The translations under genes were made by a program, and so were the position numbers. Shown here piece by piece: positions 24,934 to 33,444 of a stretch of 44,120 nt of DNA; the first letter of the stretch is position 1; every line of letters starts with the position of its first letter. Below the pieces are notes generated by a model, which was given only the letters and a program-made list of their open reading frames with translations, had not been told where the DNA came from and did no database searches. Location: positions 1-44,120 of the forward strand of contig CAIYDY010000146.1 in the NCBI GenBank assembly GCA_903925015.1, in the 5' to 3' direction. Origin of the DNA: an uncultured Acidobacteriia bacterium. Its GTDB lineage: Bacteria > Acidobacteriota > Terriglobia > Bryobacterales > Bryobacteraceae.

Positions 24934-26853
24934 ATGCGGATTGTCAAAGAGGTGGTGGTCGTGCGTTCACTTGCGGCGATGGTCTTCGCCGCGTTGTTCT
25001 GGACCGGTACCCCGAAACCCGGCAAAGCCTTCACCATCCTTGCCAAATGGCACGCCGACGCCGATTACTACTACTTGGAATCGAACGGGATTCCGACGCA
25101 CAAGATGATGGTCGGCATCACAGCCTGGCAGCAACAGGTGCCCCTTCCCCAAGATTTCACCGGTCCAAATGCCTTCCGAATTCCCAAAAGACCCGTATTT
25201 TCGGATCACCCGGTCTCGGCCAAGGAGTCGCTCTTCAGTGGTGCCATCGCCGTCGCCATAAACGGCGTGCCGATTTTCAACCCCATCAAGAACGACGGAC
25301 GGACTGATACCTACCTAGCCGGTGAACTGGACGATTACGGCGGACACTGCGGCCGCGCCGACGACTACCACTACCATACGGCTCCCCTGCACTTGGTTGA
25401 CGTGGTCGGGGTTGCCAATCCAATCGGGTACGCCCTCGACGGCTTCGCGCTGTACGGAACCCTGGAACTCGACGGTTCGCCGGTTGCCGGACTCGACAAA
25501 TTCAACGGCCATAGCTACAAGGACAGCCAATACCACTACCACGCCACCAAGGGATATCCCTATGTAAATGGCGGCATGCGCGGCGTGGTGGAGATACGGA
25601 ACGACGCCATCACCCCGCAACCCCGTACGACGCCCGTCCGCCCGGCCGGCGAGCCGTTGCGCGGTGCCAAGATTGTCGGATTCACTTGGCCCGGGCCGAA
25701 CCGGTACTCGCTCGAATACACCCTGCGGGGACAGCACTATTTTGTCAACTATGCGATTGACAGCGATTCCCCTGACAGCCATTCCCCCGATAGTCAACGC
25801 TACAAATTTGATTTCGTCGATCCGTCGGGCAGGATAACAACCGAGGTCCACCAGAAGCGACCCGACGGCGAACGACCGACCATTGGTGGCGGCGGCGCAG
25901 GCGGGGGACGCGGCCCGGGAGGAAGGGGTGGTGGCCGTGGACCGGGCAGGGGTCCCGGCCGGGGTGGACCACCAGTCGTGTTGCCGGAGAAATCCCCATG
26001 GACACTCAAGCAGTTGCCGGACACAGGCCAAACCACACGCTACGCCGACGGCGATGATTCGGTGACATCGATCCATCCTCCCGCCTTTACAAAGAACGGG
26101 GACGGCACGGTCACGGACCAAGTCACCGGACTCCACTGGCAGCAGGGCGACGGCGGGGAAATGACTTGGGATTCCGCCGTTTCCTACTGCAGGGCGCTGC
26201 CGCTGGCGGGCAAATCCGACTGGCGGCTCCCGTACTCGCAGGAACTGTTCAGCATCCTAAACCACGGCGCAATTCGGCCCGCGCTCGACACGAAGGTATT
26301 CGACAGGACGGAAGCGGAATACTGGTGGGCGATCGAGGAACGCGCCGACAACAATCAAATGGCGTGGGTTGCCAATGCCGGCGGCGGAATCGGAGCCCAC
26401 CCGAAGAGTGAAACCCGAAGCGCCGGGGGCGACAAGGTGTTCCATGCGCGTTGCGTTCGCGGAGGATTCCCAAATTCGGCCAGTCCGCGCTACGGCGACA
26501 ATCGCGACGGCACCGTAACCGACAGGTTCACAGGCCTGACGTGGCAGACGGAGGAGGGTGCGGCGTCCGCAACCTGGACGGAAGCGCTTGCCTATGCCAA
26601 GGGACTCCGGTTGGGTGGCCATGCGGATTGGAGGCTGCCCAACATCAAGGAACTCCGCACTCTCCACAGCGACTACCGGTTGCGCCCGACCATCGACACC
26701 ACGGCCTTCCCGGGAGCGCCGTCCGCCCTGTATTGGTCGTCAACAACCCAGATTGGACGTGGCGGCGAAACCGCTTGGTCACTGGATTTTGCGGCAGGCG
26801 TGGTGAGTTACAACGAGAAGGGCGAACGGCTGCACGTCAGGGCCGTCCGCTGA
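24934..26853 (+). CDS. YHYH-domain protein fused to two Lcl_C (DUF1566) domains
   Basis: 639 residues from the ATG at 24934; the ATG at 24925 is in frame, but GAAGGG at 24919-24924 is better spaced for 24934. A signal-like hydrophobic segment (about 8-25) is followed by a YHYH domain (about 35-230) with both hallmark motifs, DDYHYHTAPL and SQYHYHATKGYPY. A Gly/Arg/Pro-rich linker spans about 318-345. Two Lcl_C domains follow (about 365-515 and 518-639), each with NGDGTVTDQVTGLHWQ or RDGTVTDRFTGLTWQ, then ADWRLPNIKEL- and LYWSSTT-type elements. YHYH domains are thought to bind metal; Lcl_C has a C-type-lectin-like fold. The combination suggests a secreted binding protein. Confidence 0.85.
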   Translation: MRIVKEVVVVRSLAAMVFAALFWTGTPKPGKAFTILAKWHADADYYYLESNGIPTHKMMVGITAWQQQVPLPQDFTGPNAFRIPKRPVFSDHPVSAKESLFSGAIAVAINGVPIFNPIKNDGRTDTYLAGELDDYGGHCGRADDYHYHTAPLHLVDVVGVANPIGYALDGFALYGTLELDGSPVAGLDKFNGHSYKDSQYHYHATKGYPYVNGGMRGVVEIRNDAITPQPRTTPVRPAGEPLRGAKIVGFTWPGPNRYSLEYTLRGQHYFVNYAIDSDSPDSHSPDSQRYKFDFVDPSGRITTEVHQKRPDGERPTIGGGGAGGGRGPGGRGGGRGPGRGPGRGGPPVVLPEKSPWTLKQLPDTGQTTRYADGDDSVTSIHPPAFTKNGDGTVTDQVTGLHWQQGDGGEMTWDSAVSYCRALPLAGKSDWRLPYSQELFSILNHGAIRPALDTKVFDRTEAEYWWAIEERADNNQMAWVANAGGGIGAHPKSETRSAGGDKVFHARCVRGGFPNSASPRYGDNRDGTVTDRFTGLTWQTEEGAASATWTEALAYAKGLRLGGHADWRLPNIKELRTLHSDYRLRPTIDTTAFPGAPSALYWSSTTQIGRGGETAWSLDFAAGVVSYNEKGERLHVRAVR

Positions 26854-26860
26854 GATCCGG

Positions 26861-27472
26861 CTAGGAAAGACCCGAAGAAGCCAAATTCGGTTGCCACAGG
26901 GTCTCCTCGATTCCTAGCCTATGACTGGCCCACCGGCTCCAGACAAACAGCGCATCGCTCAAACGGTTCAAGTATCGGACGATCTCAACCGGAACATCCT
27001 CCTCCCGTGCCAGCGTCACGCACAACCGCTCCGCACGTCGGCAAATGGTCCGGCAAACGTGCAATTCAGCGTTCAGGCGGCACCCGCCGGGCAGCACGAA
27101 CGAGCGCAGTTCGGGAATCTCATCGTTCATCCGGTCGATCTCTAGCTCCAACTGAGCTGAGTCCGATTCCGTCACGCGGGCCTGCTTGGGGTGAACATCC
27201 TCCGGCAGAGTCGCCAAAATGGACCCGGCGTTGAACAGCTCGTGCTGGACCCGCTTCAGTATGTCCGCCAGTTCCTCCAACGACAGCTCGATAGCCGAAT
27301 GGCGTGCCATGCCAATAAAGCTATTCAGTTCGTCGATGGTCCCGTAAGCTTCGATCCGAAGGTCATCCTTGGGGCGGCGTTGGCCGCCCACCAGACTTGT
27401 CTCACCGGTATCGCCCCGTTTGGTGTAGACGCGGTTGATGGCCAACCGGGGTTCATTGAAGCTTTCGGACAT
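26861..27472 (-). CDS. Cob(I)alamin adenosyltransferase, PduO type
   Basis: 203 residues. The PduO/ATR motifs are clear: YTKRGDTGETSLVGGQRR at 16-33 binds ATP, then AYGTIDELNSFIG, LPGG, and RTICRRAERLCVTLA with YLNRLSDALFVWSRW in the C-terminal helix that shapes the cobalamin pocket. The enzyme moves the 5'-deoxyadenosyl group of ATP to cob(I)alamin to give coenzyme B12. Its ATG follows directly after the TAG of the TonB receptor gene (zero bases between), so the uptake protein and the activating enzyme are one operon under the cobalamin riboswitch. Confidence 0.93.
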   Translation of the reverse strand: MSESFNEPRLAINRVYTKRGDTGETSLVGGQRRPKDDLRIEAYGTIDELNSFIGMARHSAIELSLEELADILKRVQHELFNAGSILATLPEDVHPKQARVTESDSAQLELEIDRMNDEIPELRSFVLPGGCRLNAELHVCRTICRRAERLCVTLAREEDVPVEIVRYLNRLSDALFVWSRWASHRLGIEETLWQPNLASSGLS

Positions 27473-29680
27473 CTATTTACTCCTCGCCAAGTTCCATTTC
27501 ACGCCAGCCACAAAGTTGAGCAATGGAGCCGGGTAGCCGAAGATCTCCTCGTAGCGCCGGTCCAGAACATTGCGCACATTCGCATAGACGGTAGTGCCGC
27601 GCAGCAGCCGGTAGTTCAGGTTCAGCCCGATATTCGCATAGCCGGGATTGAGGTACTGCCCACCGGAGAGGCCATAGTTTGCCTCCGCATCGCGCGTTTG
27701 TCCACGGAAATAGCCGGTCACATTACCGGACAACCGCTTGTAGTACCCGGACGCCTCAAGCGTGCCGGACTGTTTCGGGCGACGGAGTAGCGGTTGCCCC
27801 AGAGTGTAGTACTGCTGCACCAAACCGTTTCCACCGTTGATGGACAACACACGCGTGTCCAGCCACGTGTAACTGCCGGTAAATGAAACCTTGACCGATG
27901 GCCTGTAACGGGCCGTGGTCTCCACTCCACGCGTCCGGGCGTTCGCAAGATTGTCCGTGGAATAGGAGGTCAGTTTCGCCAACGATCCCCCGGCGCTCAC
28001 GATCAAGTCCTTGAAATCGTTGTGGAACCAAGTGGCATCCAAGGCAAGCCGCCCGGCCCAAAGGGTCTGCTCAACACCGAAATCGTAGCTGACCGTGCGC
28101 TCCGGCTTCAATGCCGGATTGTTCGTGAAAGCCAAGTCCGCCCCACCGGGAGGCCGGATTCCGGTGCCGAAGGAGGCGTGGATCCGCTCCCCGGTCTTGA
28201 CCACGTAGCCGCCGGAAATCTTGGGGGTCAGCTTGGTATCGGTACGGGGGGCGAACTCCGGACGGGGCGGATAGCCGAACTTGTTGCCGGGCTCGGAAGG
28301 CGTTTGGTAGATCTCCTCGCGCAATCCCGCGTTGGCGAAGAAGTTGCGGTATGAAAAGTGGTTCTCCCAATAGATGCCGCTGTTGTCGCGCCGGAGCAGA
28401 AATTTTCTGCCCGTGGAATCGGTCACGTAGGTGTTCCGCATCTCCTCGCGTTCGAAGGCATAGCCACCCGCCATGGTCCAGTGGGGGAGAATCGCCCAGG
28501 TGGCACGTGCGTCGGCATGGGCCCGAAGGTCCTTGCTGAAACTGTACCCGTACGGCGAGAGGAAGCCGCTGTTGTTCAGAAATAGACCCGAAATCAGCTC
28601 CAGGCGGAGCTTCTCGCCAAGGTCGTTGCGGTAGTGGAGCCCATACACCGAAGTGTTGTTCCGACTGCGGCTGATCTTGTCGAGACCACCGAAGTAACCC
28701 TTCGGATTCGAGCCCCATGCGCCTGGACTGCCGACTTCGTTGGAATCAAAATTGCCGAATGCGAAGAGGCTTTGGGTCATCCAGCGGTGGGAGAGGGCAA
28801 GAAAACCATTGTCGTTGCGGTAGTCGCCATTGCGTGTCTCGCCGTTGCCATTCATGGCCGAGGCCGCGACCGACAAACCCCAGTTCCGTGGCAGCATATA
28901 GGATCCGGACCCCGCAAACCGGCTCCAATCATGCGATCCGCCTTCCGCCGAAAGATCCATCGTGGGACCGTCCTCCGGAGCGCGGGTCTTGAAGTTCACG
29001 GTGCTGGCCAACGCGTATGATCCGTAGGCTGCGGACTGCGGCCCCCTCGCGACATCGATTTCATCCAGGAAATCGGCCGGCACATGCGCGAAATCGAACA
29101 AACCGCCCTGGTAGAAGCTGCTGATCGGGATACCGTTGAGCATCACCAGGTTGTACTTGGATTCCCCGCCCCGCACGAACATGCTGGTCAGTGTCCCGCG
29201 CCCCCCGCTCTGCGCCAAGGCAATTCCCGGCACTTGTCGGAGCAGGTCGACAGCCTGTCCCTCGTTGCGTTCACGTATTTCCGCAGCGCCGATGACCGTA
29301 ACACTGGACCCCTGTTCGGACATCGGCGTATCAATCGCGGAGCCAAGCACGCTGACCGACTCGGCCCGCGGCGCCAGCGGCAACTGAATTCGCTGAACCA
29401 CCGTGGCAACCGTGGTGGTCTGGAAACCCGCCGCAGCGACCCGGATTTGCGCCTCCTCATACAACGGGGAGAGATGGAGGGAATACCGGCCACCGGAATC
29501 GGTGACCTGTTCGATAATGACCCCGGTGGCATTCACCACCGCGACTTGAGCCCCGGCAATGGGTCGACCTGTGGGGTCGATAACCACCCCCGCAAGATCG
29601 GAAGCCAAGCAGGACTGGGCGAAAATAGACAAAACGGCGGCACACACGGCCACCGGCGACGCGGTTCGTTTGATTTGCAT
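27473..29680 (-). CDS. TonB-dependent cobalamin receptor (BtuB-like)
   Basis: 735 residues from the ATG at 29680. A signal peptide (about 1-24) is followed by a carboxypeptidase-regulatory-like domain (about 28-108; DLAGVVIDPTGRPIAGAQV), a plug (about 125-235) with SSVTVIGAAEIRERNEGQAV, LLRQVPGIALAQSGGRG and MFVRGGESKYNLVMLNG, and a 22-strand-type barrel to the end. The plug sequence resembles BtuB, and the riboswitch upstream plus the adenosyltransferase downstream support cobalamin as ligand. The final residue is Lys (WNLARSK), where barrel proteins usually end in an aromatic residue. The extra N-terminal domain is common in acidobacterial receptors. Confidence 0.88.
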   Translation of the reverse strand: MQIKRTASPVAVCAAVLSIFAQSCLASDLAGVVIDPTGRPIAGAQVAVVNATGVIIEQVTDSGGRYSLHLSPLYEEAQIRVAAAGFQTTTVATVVQRIQLPLAPRAESVSVLGSAIDTPMSEQGSSVTVIGAAEIRERNEGQAVDLLRQVPGIALAQSGGRGTLTSMFVRGGESKYNLVMLNGIPISSFYQGGLFDFAHVPADFLDEIDVARGPQSAAYGSYALASTVNFKTRAPEDGPTMDLSAEGGSHDWSRFAGSGSYMLPRNWGLSVAASAMNGNGETRNGDYRNDNGFLALSHRWMTQSLFAFGNFDSNEVGSPGAWGSNPKGYFGGLDKISRSRNNTSVYGLHYRNDLGEKLRLELISGLFLNNSGFLSPYGYSFSKDLRAHADARATWAILPHWTMAGGYAFEREEMRNTYVTDSTGRKFLLRRDNSGIYWENHFSYRNFFANAGLREEIYQTPSEPGNKFGYPPRPEFAPRTDTKLTPKISGGYVVKTGERIHASFGTGIRPPGGADLAFTNNPALKPERTVSYDFGVEQTLWAGRLALDATWFHNDFKDLIVSAGGSLAKLTSYSTDNLANARTRGVETTARYRPSVKVSFTGSYTWLDTRVLSINGGNGLVQQYYTLGQPLLRRPKQSGTLEASGYYKRLSGNVTGYFRGQTRDAEANYGLSGGQYLNPGYANIGLNLNYRLLRGTTVYANVRNVLDRRYEEIFGYPAPLLNFVAGVKWNLARSK

Positions 29681-29686
29681 GTATCG

Positions 29687-29703
29687 GGCAGCCCCAAGCT
29701 GCC
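29687..29703 (-). promoter_or_regulatory. Hairpin covering the receptor's ribosome-binding site
   Basis: On the minus strand GGCAGC, a five-base loop TTGGG, and GCTGCC form a hairpin ending 6 bases before the receptor ATG at 29680. The G-rich loop holds the only plausible ribosome site. It lies between the riboswitch and the start, as expected for a translational expression platform. The role is inferred. Confidence 0.5.
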
Positions 29704-29749
29704 GACCCTTCTGCCAAGGAGATTGTTCCGGCAAACATTGCCGGGTCGT

Positions 29750-29893
29750 GCGGATCGGTCTCCTGACTTGCGTGTCATCGGCACCCGTTCGCCTTCCCAT
29801 CCTGAAAGGACAGTGGCATGTGAACGGGCCCTCGGCGCTTACAGTGGCTGGGCCGTGCTGGATTTCCACCAGCTTCCCTACTACAAGATCCGC
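29750..29893 (-). promoter_or_regulatory. Cobalamin riboswitch
   Basis: The minus-strand transcript has the conserved blocks of the adenosylcobalamin aptamer in order: GGGAAGCTGGTGGAAATCCA, AGCCACTGTAA, then TGCCACTG (plus 29811-29817 region), GATGGGAAGGCG, GATGAC-ACGCAAG, and AGTCAGGAGACC (29757-29768). A closing helix is visible: GCGGATC (29887-29893) pairs with GATCCGC (29750-29756). It precedes the TonB receptor and adenosyltransferase genes and should shut them down when B12 is plentiful. A second hairpin lies at 29728-29744. Confidence 0.95.
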
Positions 29894-29974
29894 TCGCTCT
29901 CGAAAGCCCTTTCAGGCTAGCATGCCGGACTGCGCAACGATCAGGCGTCCGCAGTCCGCACACTGATTCCAGCG

Positions 29975-30526
29975 TTACCGACGGCGGCGCGTGCCGAGCG
30001 CCGCGATTCCCACGCCGACCAAAGCCACCGTGGCGGGTTCCGGCACCGTCGACGAGCTTCCGGGACCGAATGTGGCCGTGAAGTCCGCGTTCGCGTAGAA
30101 GAGGTTCTGCGAGCAGCAGCTAAAGCTCAGCACCGTGCCGTTGTTGGTGAACAACGGCTGCGTGGTGATTGGCCCATTGGCTGCGTTGGGAGCAGGAAAG
30201 GTGTTCGAAGTGACGGACAGGCCTGTGAATGCTCCGGCAGTCGAATCGGTAAAGGTGAACGTGAGCTCATCGCTGTGCCAGTCGGCCAGCGCAAAATGAA
30301 GGCTCATGCCCGTATCGGTGAAATTGGCAGTCAAAGCCCCGCCGAAGCTGAACTCCACACCCGGATCGACGACAGTCGTGGCAGGCAGGTTGAACAGCAG
30401 GGAGGGTCCCGAAGCCGTCATTTTATATAGGGAAAGAGACACCTGCGTCCCGATCATTCCGGCGGAAGCAGTGGAGACAAACATACTCATGCACAGCGCA
30501 AAAGCCAGTGCCACTAAGGTTTTCAT
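29975..30526 (-). CDS. PEP-CTERM sorting-domain protein
   Basis: 183 residues from the ATG at 30526. A signal peptide (MKTLVALAFALCMSMFVSTASA) is followed by a beta-rich Thr/Ser/Phe-rich domain with no further motif. The C-terminus is VPEPATVALVGVGIAALG plus RRRR, the PEP-CTERM pattern: the PEP motif, a transmembrane helix and a basic tail. Such proteins are cut by an exosortase and placed in the extracellular matrix; no exosortase is in the window. A Cys pair (SCCSQN) occurs in the mature part. It follows the CocE-type hydrolase on the same strand with about 40 bases between. Confidence 0.85.
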   Translation of the reverse strand: MKTLVALAFALCMSMFVSTASAGMIGTQVSLSLYKMTASGPSLLFNLPATTVVDPGVEFSFGGALTANFTDTGMSLHFALADWHSDELTFTFTDSTAGAFTGLSVTSNTFPAPNAANGPITTQPLFTNNGTVLSFSCCSQNLFYANADFTATFGPGSSSTVPEPATVALVGVGIAALGTRRRR

Positions 30527-30567
30527 AAAGCCAATGGTAATCCATGCGCATACACCTGCCGGGATAT

Positions 30568-32571
30568 TCACTGTTCGATGTTGAGCGTGATTTTCGATCC
30601 ATCCGGTCCGCCGGTGTAGACGCGCTGTGTCGCCTTCACGAAATCGGTCTTGAGCGCCTTGGGAATATCCATGAATTTCTGCGGATTCCGATCTGTCAAC
30701 GGGAACCAAGTGCTCTGGATCTGGACCATGATGCGGTGGCCGGCCCGGAAGGTGTGGGCAATGTCGGGCATCGGAAACGCAATCCGGTCCGGCTTGCCCG
30801 GATCAAACGGGACGGGCTTTTCGAAGCTCTTCCGGAACTTTCCCCGGAAGGGCTCGCCACGGACCAGCTGCTGGTAGCCGCCCATCGGGGACACTGGCGC
30901 AGGGGCACCGGCTGCTGGCGGCGTTGCGGGTGGAGCCGCGTTGTAGTCGGGCGAATCCGACGGGTAGACGTCGATTAGTTTCACGTCGAAGTCCGAGTCC
31001 GTGCCGGTCGTCGAGACTTTCAGATCCACATTGATGGTGCCGTAAACAGTCACATCGTGGTCGAGAACCTCGGTCTTGTAGACAAGAACGTCGGGACGTG
31101 CTGCCGCAAAGCGCTGGTCTTCGGTCATGTAGCTGTTGATGACCCGCGTGCTGAGGGCGTTCACATACGGAACAGGTTTGTTGGGATCGGAGAGATATTC
31201 ATCAAAGGCAGCCTGCGCGGGTTGCTGCCATTCGATCCGCCCTTGCCCGCCCAGATAGATGTTGGTCGGTTTCGCTGCAGCTGGAGGCCAAGTGGGGAAC
31301 TTGCGCCAAACATTGACCCCGGTCTGGAAAACATGCGCCTGGGGGAACTGGCCATCGCCACGTCCTTTCAAATGGTAGAGGAAGAACGGTAGTTCAATGT
31401 TTTGCCGGTAATAGAGTCCGGTCTTGGAGCCGAAGTTGACATTGCCGAGGCGGTCGCCGTCGCCGCGCGCGAACCCGCCATGGTTCCAAGGACCCATCAC
31501 CAGCATCTCCACCGACGGAGGATTGTTGGCACGCATGAAGTAATGCTGGCGCAACAGGCCCTGCGGATCTTCGGTGTCATACCAGCCGCCAACAAGCATC
31601 ACTGCAGGCTTAATATTCTTCAAGTGCTTCCAAACAGCACGTGATTGCCAGACCTCGTCGTAAGTCGTGTGGTCAACATTCAGATTCCACAACGGCTGTT
31701 TGTTCTTGAAGTATTTCTCATTGGCATTGGCGAGCGTGCCCATTTCGAGATAGAAATCATACCCGTCGGGAGTACCGAAACTAAAGGGCGCAGCGGCCGG
31801 AGGAAGCTCCGGATCCGAGCCCTCGCGCGCCCGGAAGCCTTGGTAGAACGCGAATCGGTGCGCCAGCATGAACGCGCCGTTGTGGTAGGAATCGTCGCCC
31901 ATGTAGTAATCCGTCACGGGGGCCTGGGGGGCGGACGCAACCAAGGCCGGATGGGCGTCAATCAACCCTGCCGTGGCATAAAATCCGGGTTGCGAGATTC
32001 CATACATACCGACTTTCGCCGTGTTTCCCGGCAAATTCTTCACCAGCCAGTCAATCGTGTCGTAAGTATCGGTGGCCTCGTCGATATCTTTGGGTCCTGT
32101 CTTGACAGGCTTGATCGGCCGGATCACCACATAGTCGCCTTCGGAAAGATAGCGGCCACGGATATCCTGGTAAACGAAGATGAATTTCTCGCGGGCAAAC
32201 AACTCGGACGGTCCGAGGTTGGCGCGGTACTGGTCAATGCCGTAGGGCGCAACCGAGTAACCCGTGCGCTGCAGCATGATCGGATAAGTGCGCGCATCGG
32301 AGAACACGTCTTTGGGGATGTAGACCGACGTGAACAGCTTGACGCCGTCCCGCATGGCAATCTTGTACTCGAATTTGGTGTAGTTTTCCCGCACAAAGTC
32401 GCGGTCCACGGCACCCGCCGCAACCGGTGCCGCCGGTGCACCCGCTGTTGCCGGAGCTCCGGCGCGGCGAACCTGACCCACCATCAGCGACTGGCGCGCG
32501 AACATGCAACCAAAAAGCAGGCCAAGGAGGCCAAGCACCTGAAATCGACGGGACGATCCTGCTACTAACAT
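30568..32571 (-). CDS. CocE/NonD-family hydrolase (S15-like)
   Basis: 667 residues from the ATG at 32571, with GGAGG nine bases upstream. A hydrophobic leader (about 8-30) suggests export, followed by a Pro/Ala linker. The X-Pro dipeptidyl-peptidase/CocE core has MRDGVKLFTSVYIPKD, VYQDIRGRYLSEGDY, the nucleophile elbow MYGISQPGF and the histidine segment MGPWNHGGF; an acidic residue is available in GGWYDTEDP. The C-terminal jelly-roll domain is present (VINVDLKVSTTGTDSD, AGHRIMVQIQSTWFP). Family members hydrolyse esters or amides such as acylated beta-lactam side chains or cocaine; the substrate here is unknown. Confidence 0.87.
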   Translation of the reverse strand: MLVAGSSRRFQVLGLLGLLFGCMFARQSLMVGQVRRAGAPATAGAPAAPVAAGAVDRDFVRENYTKFEYKIAMRDGVKLFTSVYIPKDVFSDARTYPIMLQRTGYSVAPYGIDQYRANLGPSELFAREKFIFVYQDIRGRYLSEGDYVVIRPIKPVKTGPKDIDEATDTYDTIDWLVKNLPGNTAKVGMYGISQPGFYATAGLIDAHPALVASAPQAPVTDYYMGDDSYHNGAFMLAHRFAFYQGFRAREGSDPELPPAAAPFSFGTPDGYDFYLEMGTLANANEKYFKNKQPLWNLNVDHTTYDEVWQSRAVWKHLKNIKPAVMLVGGWYDTEDPQGLLRQHYFMRANNPPSVEMLVMGPWNHGGFARGDGDRLGNVNFGSKTGLYYRQNIELPFFLYHLKGRGDGQFPQAHVFQTGVNVWRKFPTWPPAAAKPTNIYLGGQGRIEWQQPAQAAFDEYLSDPNKPVPYVNALSTRVINSYMTEDQRFAAARPDVLVYKTEVLDHDVTVYGTINVDLKVSTTGTDSDFDVKLIDVYPSDSPDYNAAPPATPPAAGAPAPVSPMGGYQQLVRGEPFRGKFRKSFEKPVPFDPGKPDRIAFPMPDIAHTFRAGHRIMVQIQSTWFPLTDRNPQKFMDIPKALKTDFVKATQRVYTGGPDGSKITLNIEQ

Positions 32572-32641
32572 CGAACGCTACCTCCAAGACTAAAGTGATT
32601 GGAGATTGATTCTAGCATGTCCCAGCGGCAAAACCGTTCAA

Positions 32642-33412
32642 TCAGCGCCAGAGAAGGGCGGCCATGGAGAGGGACCCGTAGTCGAAGACGCGATTGAGGG
32701 CTTCGGCCTTTGCCGTGGTACCGGAATCATCGCAGGCGGCGCCTAGCGGGGCAAAGATGGGGAGGAAGTGTTCCGGGGAAGGGTGGTTCCGGAGGTAGTG
32801 GGGTCCGAGGGTGTCGGCGTGGGCGATGTCGTCGGCGCGTCCCTCCTGGGCTGCTTGGACGAGCCAAGTCTCGAAAGTGGCCGCGTGCGGCGTTTGGCGA
32901 CCGAGTTCGCGCAGGTTGTGGGTTGCCGAACCGCTCCCCATGATCAGAACACCTTCATTGCGCAGCGGTCGAAGGGCACGGCCGACGGCGAGGTGGTCGT
33001 GGAAACCGAGTCCGGGCTGGACCGAAATCGCGACGACGGGGATATCGGCTGCGGGGTACATAAGTGCGAGGGGGGACCAGACGCCGTGGTCAATTCCCCG
33101 CCCCGCGTCGCCGGACGCTTGAATGCCTGCGTTGGAAAGCAGGCCGAGGATTCGTTGGCCGAGGGCCGGGTCGCCGGGGGCCGGATAGCGGATGCGGTAC
33201 ATCTCCGGGGGGAAACCGTAAAAATCGTGGATGGTTTCGGGCTGGGCTGCGAGGCTGACGACGGGATTGACGGACTCCCAGTGGGCGGTCACACAGACGA
33301 TGGCGTTCGGACGTCCAATACGGGTGCCGAGTCCGGCAAGGAAATCGCGGGAACCACCGTGTTCCAGCATGAGTGACGGGGAGCCGTGGGAGACGAAGAG
33401 GGTGGGTGTCAT
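32642..33412 (-). CDS. LigB-family dioxygenase (4,5-DOPA extradiol dioxygenase-like)
   Basis: 256 residues. The ATG at 33412 starts the family N-terminus MTPTLFVSHGSPSLML, where the His of SHGSP is a metal ligand; a longer start at 33460 overlaps the end of hypF and is less likely. Other metal-site elements are VTAHWES, GIDHGVWSPL and GSGSATHNL; the C-terminal HFLPIFAPLGAA is also typical. The enzyme should open a catechol ring using O2 and a single Fe or Zn centre. It lies 32 bases after hypF on the same strand, so it may ride on the hydrogenase transcript without an obvious functional tie. Confidence 0.85.
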   Translation of the reverse strand: MTPTLFVSHGSPSLMLEHGGSRDFLAGLGTRIGRPNAIVCVTAHWESVNPVVSLAAQPETIHDFYGFPPEMYRIRYPAPGDPALGQRILGLLSNAGIQASGDAGRGIDHGVWSPLALMYPAADIPVVAISVQPGLGFHDHLAVGRALRPLRNEGVLIMGSGSATHNLRELGRQTPHAATFETWLVQAAQEGRADDIAHADTLGPHYLRNHPSPEHFLPIFAPLGAACDDSGTTAKAEALNRVFDYGSLSMAALLWR

Positions 33413-33444
33413 TTTCAATACAGCCGCTTCTTGGATGCCCGGTC

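Noticed and set aside
29728-29744. Hairpin CCGGCAA-TGT-TTGCCGG between riboswitch and receptor as an intrinsic terminator
   Set aside because: No U-run follows on the minus strand; it may be structural, but a terminator call is not supported.
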